A DNA stretch of 7,325 nt from NCBI GenBank assembly GCA_948971535.1, contig CARFEX010000042.1, positions 1-7,325 of the forward strand, in the 5' to 3' direction. The notes under the pieces are model-generated. The model was not told the origin of the DNA, did not search any database, and saw nothing but the letters and a program-made list of their open reading frames with translations. The stretch comes from an uncultured Eubacteriales bacterium (GTDB lineage Bacteria > Bacillota > Clostridia > Christensenellales > UBA1242). Position 1 is the first letter of the stretch. Each line of letters starts with the position of its first letter. The position numbers were made by a program, and so were the translations under genes. This document shows positions 1 to 5,556 of this stretch, one piece after another.

Positions 1-185
1 AAAAATTTTCAAAATTAGTTAAAAATTTACAAAATTTTATATTTTAAAAGAGGTTTTATACTATATTTCAACAATAAACTAATAAGATCAACTAAAAATA
101 CGCATGTGACTTTTGTAAAAATTTTCAAAAATAAATGATAGGTTTTTATAAAAAACATTAGCTATTTTATTTATTCTTAAAATAT
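1..185. other. AT-rich intergenic stretch, no gene seen
   Basis: No coding region, RNA gene or convincing promoter is visible here. The stretch is dominated by runs of A and T. A 14-base word (aaaaattttcaaaa) occurs at 1-14 and again at 117-130, and a similar aggtttt(t)ata word follows each copy (51-60 and 140-150). In DNA this AT-rich such matches can arise by chance, so no repeat element is claimed. It separates the terminator of the short-chain dehydrogenase gene from whatever lies to the left of the window. Confidence 0.4.
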
Positions 186-213
186 AAAAAAGAGCCTATT
201 TTTATAGACTCTT
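186..213 (-). terminator. Intrinsic terminator of the short-chain dehydrogenase gene
   Basis: Read on the minus strand, arm AAGAGTCTAT (213-204), loop AAAA, and arm ATAGGCTCTT (199-190) form a 10-bp stem with one internal U-G wobble, followed directly by a T run. It begins 25 bases after the TAA of the dehydrogenase gene and points the same way. This is the classical shape of a Rho-independent terminator and suggests a single-gene transcript. Confidence 0.85.
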
Positions 214-238
214 CTTGGTAAATATTAAAATTTAACAA

Positions 239-1012
239 TTAACAATATAACTTACCTATCAACCAATCTAACATTCTTACTGGCAAAATTTTATAAAGAA
301 AGACAAGCAGTTTTAATGAACCCACACTAATTCTAGGCTGAGGTTTGCCTTTGCGGGCAAGTTTTACAATAACTTTTGCAACTTTATCAGCGCTCATGCC
401 ACCACGTTCATATTTTTCAAACTTAGCTATCGATTTATTCACTTTGTTATCTTCGCTTTGATTTTTAATTCTTGCATCAGTAAAATTTGTTTTTACATCA
501 CCTGGCAAAACTGCACTTACATATACATTGTATGGTTTAAGTTCACCCCTTGCAGTCCTTGACAAAACTTCAATTCCCGCTTTGGCAGAGCTATAACAAC
601 TTTGATATGGTAAAGGAAATAGCGCTGATAGTGAAGAAACATTTATTATCTTTCCATATCGTTGTTTTTTCATAATTTTACCTACCAATGCAATATTGAC
701 AGCAACAGAAGTTAAATCAGTAGAAAACATGTTTTGTATAGCCTTAGTATCAGCATCAACAATTTCTCCGCATAATCCAAACCCAGCATTATTGACAAAG
801 ACGTCTATATGTCCTTCAATATTATTTATTTCATTTATAATTTTTTCCATTTTATCAGCATCATTTACATCAGCAATATAAGAAGTTATCCCATCTTCAT
901 TACTTTCACTGCGAGAAATATTATAAACTTTATAACCACTATTTAGAAATCTTTTTGCCGTTGCAAGTCCTATTCCACTACTTGCACCTGTAATAATAAC
1001 AACTTTATCCAT
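239..1012 (-). CDS. Short-chain dehydrogenase/reductase (SDR), NAD(P)-dependent
   Basis: A 257-residue classical SDR, a cytosolic NAD(P)(H)-dependent oxidoreductase of unknown substrate. The Rossmann dinucleotide motif TGASSGIG is at residues 8-15, NNAG at 74-77, and the catalytic Ser127, Tyr140 and Lys144 (YxxxK, with Ser 13 residues before Tyr) are all present. Arg34, just after the second beta strand, suggests NADP(H) over NAD(H). The Asn of the catalytic tetrad, usually found in a V-N-L-T/S context, appears to be Asp99 (TDLTS). The C-terminus (about 228-257) is hydrophobic and basic, ending LIGKLYC, which may give loose membrane contact. The ATG at 1012 has an AAGGAG site five bases upstream, and the N-terminus aligns with the family. 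It has its own promoter and terminator, so it looks like a stand-alone gene unrelated to the chaperones. The substrate cannot be inferred. Confidence 0.9.
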   Translation of the reverse strand: MDKVVIITGASSGIGLATAKRFLNSGYKVYNISRSESNEDGITSYIADVNDADKMEKIINEINNIEGHIDVFVNNAGFGLCGEIVDADTKAIQNMFSTDLTSVAVNIALVGKIMKKQRYGKIINVSSLSALFPLPYQSCYSSAKAGIEVLSRTARGELKPYNVYVSAVLPGDVKTNFTDARIKNQSEDNKVNKSIAKFEKYERGGMSADKVAKVIVKLARKGKPQPRISVGSLKLLVFLYKILPVRMLDWLIGKLYC

Positions 1013-1038
1013 ATCAGCTCCTTAAAATAATTATCTTG

Positions 1039-1066
1039 ATTATAACATATTCTTATATAATTTCAA
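1039..1066 (-). promoter_or_regulatory. Sigma-A type promoter of the SDR gene
   Basis: On the minus strand, TTGAAA (1066-1061), a 16-base spacer and a perfect TATAAT (1044-1039) precede the gene. TG one base upstream of the -10 gives an extended -10 (TGTTATAAT). Transcription should start near 1032, leaving a leader of about 20 bases that includes the AAGGAG ribosome site at 1022-1017. Confidence 0.75.
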
Positions 1067-1154
1067 ACTATTTTAATTTTCTAACAGTATATCGTTCTTA
1101 TAAAAATAAAGCTCTGAACTTCTATCCTCTCTAACAATTTATCACATTATCAGT

Positions 1155-1183
1155 TTGACAATAATCATTTAAAAAAATATAAT
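1155..1183 (+). promoter_or_regulatory. Perfect consensus sigma-A promoter of rsmE
   Basis: TTGACA (1155-1160), a spacer of exactly 17 bases, and TATAAT (1178-1183) match the housekeeping sigma consensus at all twelve positions with ideal spacing. The expected start point, seven bases after the -10, is base 1190, which is the A of the rsmE ATG. The transcript would therefore be leaderless or nearly so. No purine-rich ribosome site lies just upstream of the ATG (the bases are aatttaaat), which agrees with this reading. Confidence 0.8.
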
Positions 1184-1189
1184 TTAAAT

Positions 1190-1891
1190 ATGAGAAGATT
1201 TTTTGGAGAAAAGAAAGATAATAAAATTATTTTGCGCGAAAGTGAACTTCAACATGTGCAAAAAGTTTTACGCATGAAAGAAGGCGATAACCTAATTGCT
1301 TTTTGCAATGATGAATATGAATATATTTGCATAATTGAACATATGGACAAAAAAGAATGTCTTTTCAAAATCGAAAGTAAAAAGGTCTGCGAGGCACTTC
1401 CAAAAGTTGACATCACTCTTTTTCAAGCGTTACCAAAAAAAGAATATTTTGACTCTATAATAGCAAAGTCAATAGAAATTGGCGTTAATCATATTCAACC
1501 TTTTACATCTGCATTTACCGCCGTTAAAGAACTGAAAATGGAAAGAATAAATCAGCAAGTTATTACCGCTTGCAAGCAATGTGAAAGGACAAAACTTGTT
1601 GAAGTAAAGCCAATGATAAAATTTAAAGAAATGTTAAAATTGCTTAAGAACTTTGAAGTTATTATCTTTGCAAATGAGGGAGAAGAAAAAATTAAATTCT
1701 CACCAAATATGGTTGCTGGCAAAAGAAAAATTGCCGTTATTATTGGTGCAGAGGCAGGATTTAGCGAAGATGAGAGAAAACAAATTATAGAGCATGGTGC
1801 AACTTCTATCACACTTGGCAAAAGAATTTTACGAAATGACACAGCCTGCGTATCAGTACTTACCCTCGTTTCGATTTTTTCTGATAATTAA
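1190..1891 (+). CDS. rsmE: 16S rRNA (uracil(1498)-N3)-methyltransferase RsmE
   Basis: A 233-residue protein, slightly short for the RsmE family (about 240-250). It is a SPOUT-fold, SAM-dependent enzyme that methylates N3 of U1498 in 16S rRNA of the small subunit. Visible landmarks are the N-terminal RNA-binding part (RRFFG at 2-6, QKVLRMKEGD at 24-33), the central IGVNHIQPFTSAFT block (97-110), ACKQCERT (127-134), and the trefoil-knot SAM site, IGAEAGFS (185-192) and LGKRILRNDTA (209-219). The knot motifs deviate from the usual IGPEGGFS and LRTETA: Pro to Ala, Gly to Ala, Thr-Glu to Asn-Asp. In Bacillota rsmE commonly follows dnaJ and prmA in the same direction. Here it faces dnaJ and prmA is absent between them. 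The start is fixed by family alignment and by the promoter, since no Shine-Dalgarno site is present. Expression is probably constitutive and leaderless. Confidence 0.9.
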   Translation: MRRFFGEKKDNKIILRESELQHVQKVLRMKEGDNLIAFCNDEYEYICIIEHMDKKECLFKIESKKVCEALPKVDITLFQALPKKEYFDSIIAKSIEIGVNHIQPFTSAFTAVKELKMERINQQVITACKQCERTKLVEVKPMIKFKEMLKLLKNFEVIIFANEGEEKIKFSPNMVAGKRKIAVIIGAEAGFSEDERKQIIEHGATSITLGKRILRNDTACVSVLTLVSIFSDN

Positions 1892-1952
1892 TTGGCAGTA
1901 AAATATCTTTATAATAATAACTCCATTATTCATATTTTCTTTACGTTAAATT

Positions 1953-1980
1953 AAAAAAAACAACCTATACATAGGTTGTT
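1953..1980 (-). terminator. Intrinsic terminator ending the chaperone operon, possibly bidirectional
   Basis: AACAACCTAT (1959-1968) and ATAGGTTGTT (1971-1980) are a perfect 10-bp inverted repeat with a two-base centre, in practice a 9-bp stem with a 4-base loop. Read on the minus strand the stem is followed at once by eight T residues (bases 1960-1953), a strong terminator for dnaJ, whose TAA (1981-1979) overlaps the stem. Read on the plus strand the stem is followed by attttgtatttttt, a poorer U tract, so it may also stop rsmE transcripts arriving from the left. Confidence 0.88.
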
Positions 1981-3097
1981 ATTTTGTATTTTTTAAGAAA
2001 TTTGTATATTTTGGATACTGATTATCTCCAAATATTTTTGCTAGTTCTTCAATCTTTGCTTTCGTTTGCTTATCTAAATTTCTTGGCACTTCAGCCTTGA
2101 TAGTTACAAGCATATCACCATAGTCATTGCGGTTTAAGATTTTTACACCTTTATTTTTAAGACGCATAACTGTTCCACTAGCGGTAAGTTCTGGAATTGT
2201 TAAAGTATAGTTCCCTTTTAGTGTTGGGATATCTACTTTACCACCAAGGAGTGTAGTTGTGAATGGAACATATAAGTCTAAATATATATCATCACCCTTT
2301 CTAACCAAAACTTTGTGAGGTATGACTTTCATTCTGATATTAAGGTCACCATTTATCCCCTCACGTAAAGGAGCATTCCCCTCTCCTCTCATGCGAAGTG
2401 TTTGCCCGTCATCAATACCTGCTGGAACTTTTACTTTTATGGTTTTATTTATCCTCTTATAGCCCTTACCGTTACAGTCTGAACATTTTTCTTTTATAAT
2501 CTTACCTGTTGCATTGCATTTTGGACAACCTGCCTCACGAATTGTAGTCCCAAACATAGTATTTTGTTGGAAACGGACACGCCCTGTTCCACGGCACTCA
2601 CTGCAGGTTGTGAACTCACGACCATTTTTAGCGCCTGTACCTGAACAAGAATTACATTTTTCTATTTTCCCAACTGTTATATTTTTTTCACAACCAAAGG
2701 CAGACTCTTCAAAAGATAGACTCATTTCTAAATTGATATCTTCACCACGTTCTTGAACACGCCCAGAAGCTCCACCTCCGCCGAACGCAGAAAAGATATC
2801 AGAGAAGATGTCTGAAAATCCTCCGCCTCCACCACCAAAGAAGTCAGAGAAACCGCCACCTTGCCCGCCAAAAGGATTGCCTTCTGCTGAGCCAAACTGG
2901 TCATAGTTAGCTCTCTTCTTTGGGTCACCTAGAACTTCATAGGCTTCATTGATTTCCTTAAACTTATTTGCAGCCTCTTCGGTTTTATTTAAGTCTGGGT
3001 GATACTTTTTAGCAAGCCTGCGATATGCTGACTTAATTTCGTCTTCACTCGCACCTTTTTCCACACCCAAAATTTGATAATAATCTTTATTTGCCAT
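1979..3097 (-). CDS. dnaJ: Molecular chaperone DnaJ (Hsp40, type I)
   Basis: A 372-residue class A J-protein that delivers unfolded clients to DnaK and stimulates its ATPase in the cytosol. Domains in order: J domain (1-68) with HPD at 33-35; a glycine/phenylalanine region (about 69-112) with GGGGGGF and repeated SDIF; a zinc-finger region (148-213) with four CxxC pairs at 148/151, 165/168, 191/194 and 205/208; then the two C-terminal client-binding beta domains. The third zinc repeat reads CPKCNATG, with Ala where the first Gly of CxxCxGxG is usual. All eight Cys ligands are kept. The ATG at 3097 is chosen because MANKDYYQILGV is the standard family N-terminus and AAAAGGG lies just upstream. 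Upstream in-frame codons give a non-homologous hydrophobic stretch. It is the last gene of the operon, ending in the terminator stem. Confidence 0.97.
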   Translation of the reverse strand: MANKDYYQILGVEKGASEDEIKSAYRRLAKKYHPDLNKTEEAANKFKEINEAYEVLGDPKKRANYDQFGSAEGNPFGGQGGGFSDFFGGGGGGFSDIFSDIFSAFGGGGASGRVQERGEDINLEMSLSFEESAFGCEKNITVGKIEKCNSCSGTGAKNGREFTTCSECRGTGRVRFQQNTMFGTTIREAGCPKCNATGKIIKEKCSDCNGKGYKRINKTIKVKVPAGIDDGQTLRMRGEGNAPLREGINGDLNIRMKVIPHKVLVRKGDDIYLDLYVPFTTTLLGGKVDIPTLKGNYTLTIPELTASGTVMRLKNKGVKILNRNDYGDMLVTIKAEVPRNLDKQTKAKIEELAKIFGDNQYPKYTNFLKNTK

Positions 3098-3114
3098 ATT
3101 CCCTTTTCCTATAA

Positions 3115-3133
3115 CTTTTCTTTTAAAGAAAAG
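3115..3133 (-). promoter_or_regulatory. Small hairpin in the leader before dnaJ
   Basis: CTTTTCTT and AAGAAAAG form a perfect 8-bp inverted repeat around a 3-base loop, placed 17 bases before the dnaJ ATG and just upstream of its ribosome site. No T run follows it on the minus strand, so it is not a terminator. It could be an mRNA processing or stability element, or could shape dnaJ translation. The stem has only two G-C pairs, so its effect may be slight. The rest of the 117-base gap (3098-3214) is AT-rich. It holds a TATACT box at 3169-3164 without a good -35, so an internal promoter is possible but weak. Confidence 0.35.
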
Positions 3134-3214
3134 CAAATGTAGAAAGATAATTCTTGCGATTTTTAGTATAAAAACCACTAAAATCTCAATAAAATTTTCT
3201 TTTTATTTTAAATT

Positions 3215-3739
3215 TTATCTATTTAATTTTTTTATGATTGATCTATCGCCAAAGATACGCTCACAAAGTTTTGCAAATTGAAGTTTGCTAAAACTTGGAG
3301 TTTGTGCCGCACTTCCCACACAATCTAATATGAAATGTGGTTGAAATCTATGGTCAAAGAACTGATAACCTATTGCAAGAACACAGGCGTCATAGTCAGT
3401 TCCAACAATATAAACCTCAGTATCGGAAGAATCAAAGATTTTTCTTCCTAACTTAAACTGGCCACCCATGAACATTCTATCTTTTAGACCATAGGTTTCT
3501 TTTTCTAGAATATTAGCATTTTCAGGGAGAGAAACAGCAAGCTCACTCAAACCACTTCTTTTCATTTTATTCCAGTCAATATATCTGCAGTACTGACTTT
3601 CAGGATGGTTGATAAACTTAGTTGCTATAATCTCGTCAAAGTTCCCTCCCCATGCTAATTTTTCAATTTTGTCTATTAAGTGTTTATTATTGTTGTTGAT
3701 AAATCCTTTTTGCATATCAACAATTATTAAAATCTTCAT
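3215..3739 (-). CDS. Cysteine hydrolase, isochorismatase-like fold, between dnaK and dnaJ
   Basis: A 174-residue protein of the isochorismatase-like/nicotinamidase superfamily, typical in length. The catalytic triad is visible: Asp8 in IIVDMQKGF, Lys80 in ILEKETYGL, and nucleophile Cys119 in GTDYDACVLA. The TKFINHPES block (40-48) and a following Trp56 resemble a subfamily of uncharacterised cysteine hydrolases rather than nicotinamidases, since the metal-binding Asp/His set of PncA is not evident. The substrate is unknown. It probably hydrolyses a small amide or related bond in the cytosol. The ATG at 3739 is preferred over one at 3751: it gives the standard MKILIIVDMQ start, a GGAG site four bases upstream, and sits one base after the dnaK TAA (TAA-C-ATG), which implies translational coupling. 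The upstream ATG has no ribosome site. No terminator follows, so dnaJ is probably co-transcribed. This gene is not a usual member of the operon. Confidence 0.85.
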   Translation of the reverse strand: MKILIIVDMQKGFINNNNKHLIDKIEKLAWGGNFDEIIATKFINHPESQYCRYIDWNKMKRSGLSELAVSLPENANILEKETYGLKDRMFMGGQFKLGRKIFDSSDTEVYIVGTDYDACVLAIGYQFFDHRFQPHFILDCVGSAAQTPSFSKLQFAKLCERIFGDRSIIKKLNR

Positions 3740-3740
3740 G

Positions 3741-5552
3741 TTACTCCACATCTACTACTGTGTCATCATTTGAGCCGTTTGGATTTGTTCCATTTGGGTC
3801 AGTTCCGTTTGGATTTGCTCCTTGATACATCTTTGATACAATTCCGTTTGAAACTTGAGTAAGTTCATCAATAGCTTTCTTGATAACTTCGATATCTTCA
3901 CTTTCAAAGTCTTTCTTAGCTTTTTCAATAGCTTCTTCAAGTTTTTTCTTATCGTCTTCAGCAAGTTTGTCACCATTGTCTTTAAGCATTTTTTCAAGAC
4001 CATAAACCATATTGTCAGCTTGATTTTTAGTTTCAACAAATTCCTTTCTCTTTTTGTCTTCTTCAGCATGAGCTTCTGCTTCTTTGATAGCTTTTTCAAT
4101 ATCTTCTTCTTTAAGATTTGATGATGCTGTGATAGTAATATTTTGTTCTTTGTTAGTTCCAAGGTCTTTAGCAGAAACTTTTACAATTCCGTTTGCATCG
4201 ATATCGAAAGTAACTTCGATTTGAGGAACCCCTCTTGGTGCTGGTGGAATATCTGAAAGTTGGAATCTGCCAAGAGTTTTGTTTTGAGCAGCGAATTCAC
4301 GTTCACCTTGAAGAACATGGATATCTACCCCTGGTTGATTGTCAACAGCAGTTGAGAAAACTTGAGATTTCTTTGTTGGAATAGTTGTATTTCTTTCAAT
4401 AAGCTTTGTAAATACTCCGCCCAAAGTTTCAATACCAAGAGAAAGTGGAGTTACGTCAAGAAGAAGAACATCTTTAACTTCTCCTCCTAATACACCAGCT
4501 TGAATAGCTGCACCAACAGCTACACATTCATCTGGGTTTACACCTTTATAAGGTTCTTTTCCAGTGAAAGCCTTAACAGCTTCTTGTACAGCAGGGATAC
4601 GAGTTGAACCACCAACCATAACCACTTTGTCAATTTGAGATTTTGAAAGTTTTGCATCAGCAAGTGCTCTTTCTGTGCAAGAAATAGTTTCCTTTACAAG
4701 GTCTTCAGTAATAGCATCGAATTTTGCACGAGTAAGTTCATATTCCATGTGTTTAGGGCCAGTTGCATCAGCTGAGATGAATGGCAGTGAAATTGAAGTT
4801 TTTGGTGTTGCAGAAAGGTCAATCTTAGCTTTTTCTGCTGCTTCTTTAAGTCTTTGCATAGCAAGTTTATCACTGCTTAAATCTATACTATTTGTCTTTT
4901 TAAATTCTTCTACAAGAAGGTCGATAATTCTGTTATCAAAATCATCTCCACCTAGACGAGTATTTCCGTTTGTTGAAAGCACTTCGAATACACCATCCCC
5001 AATTTCAAGTATTGAAACGTCAAAAGTACCGCCACCAAGGTCATAAACCAAGATTTTTTGGTTAGAGTTTTCACCCTTATCAAGTCCATAAGCAAGAGCT
5101 GCTGCTGTAGGCTCATTTATAATACGAAGCACTTCTAGTCCAGCAATCTTTCCTGCATCCTTTGTAGCTTGACGTTGGGAGTCATTAAAGTAAGCAGGCA
5201 CAGTGATAACCGCTTGAGTTACAGTTCCGCCAAGATAACTTTCTGCATCCGCTTTAAGTTTTGAAAGCACCATTGCAGAAATTTCTTGTGGAGTATAGTC
5301 CTTACCATAAAGCTTTGCTTTGTAGTTTGTACCCATTTCACGTTTGATAGATTGAATAGTGTTGTCAGCGTTTACTATAGCTTGACGCTTTGCAACTTTA
5401 CCAACAAGTCTTTCCCCTTCTTTAGTGTAAGCAACAACTGATGGAGTTGTGCGGTCGCCTTCTGCATTTGCAATAACGGTTGGTTTGCCACCTTCCATAA
5501 CTGCTACACATGAGTTTGTAGTTCCTAAGTCAATACCGATAATTTTTGCCAT
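3741..5552 (-). CDS. dnaK: Molecular chaperone DnaK (Hsp70)
   Basis: A 603-residue Hsp70 that binds exposed hydrophobic segments of proteins in an ATP-controlled cycle with DnaJ and GrpE. The ATPase domain (1 to about 358) shows IDLGTTNS at 7-14, Lys70, INEPTAAA at 145-152, DLGGGTFD at 171-178 with Thr176, and VGGSTRIP at 313-320. The interdomain linker DVLLLD is at 361-366, followed by the beta substrate-binding domain (about 367-480) and a helical lid (about 480-575). The region after VGKVAKRQAIVN lacks about 24 residues found in proteobacterial DnaK, the Gram-positive form. The tail carries three [ND]PNG[TS] repeats (580-594) and an acidic end, DDTVVDVE. The ATG at 5552 has a perfect AAAGGAGG site nine bases upstream, inside the end of grpE, four bases away. 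No separate CIRCE precedes it, so control is from the hrcA end of the operon. Confidence 0.99.
   Translation of the reverse strand: MAKIIGIDLGTTNSCVAVMEGGKPTVIANAEGDRTTPSVVAYTKEGERLVGKVAKRQAIVNADNTIQSIKREMGTNYKAKLYGKDYTPQEISAMVLSKLKADAESYLGGTVTQAVITVPAYFNDSQRQATKDAGKIAGLEVLRIINEPTAAALAYGLDKGENSNQKILVYDLGGGTFDVSILEIGDGVFEVLSTNGNTRLGGDDFDNRIIDLLVEEFKKTNSIDLSSDKLAMQRLKEAAEKAKIDLSATPKTSISLPFISADATGPKHMEYELTRAKFDAITEDLVKETISCTERALADAKLSKSQIDKVVMVGGSTRIPAVQEAVKAFTGKEPYKGVNPDECVAVGAAIQAGVLGGEVKDVLLLDVTPLSLGIETLGGVFTKLIERNTTIPTKKSQVFSTAVDNQPGVDIHVLQGEREFAAQNKTLGRFQLSDIPPAPRGVPQIEVTFDIDANGIVKVSAKDLGTNKEQNITITASSNLKEEDIEKAIKEAEAHAEEDKKRKEFVETKNQADNMVYGLEKMLKDNGDKLAEDDKKKLEEAIEKAKKDFESEDIEVIKKAIDELTQVSNGIVSKMYQGANPNGTDPNGTNPNGSNDDTVVDVE
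3771..3815 (-). repeat. Three pentapeptide repeats in the DnaK C-terminal tail
   Basis: Residues 580-594 of DnaK read NPNGT, DPNGT, NPNGS: three 15-base units in tandem, visible in DNA as the repeated word ccgtttggatttg on the plus strand (3775-3787 and 3805-3817). They lie in the disordered tail between the lid and the acidic terminus. Such tails vary in length between species, so this is probably a small slippage expansion. Confidence 0.7.
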
Positions 5553-5556
5553 TTTA

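Noticed and set aside
1..150. Direct repeats aaaaattttcaaaa and aggtttt(t)ata as a mobile element end or origin iterons
   Set aside because: Only two copies, low complexity and no associated gene; chance is likely in such AT-rich DNA.
1892..1952. Weak inverted repeat (aataat/attatt) after rsmE as its own terminator
   Set aside because: The stem is only six A-T pairs. The stronger stem at 1959-1980 is a better candidate for both directions.
3098..3178. A 27-residue hydrophobic N-terminal extension of DnaJ that could be a membrane anchor
   Set aside because: MANKDYYQILGV at 3097 is the standard DnaJ start with its own ribosome site. The upstream codons are AT-rich leader containing a hairpin.
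3755..4162. Minus-strand open frame of 135 residues, very Lys- and Leu-rich
   Set aside because: It is a shifted frame inside the lid-coding part of dnaK, whose Glu/Lys codons yield Lys/Leu. dnaK is intact in its own frame.
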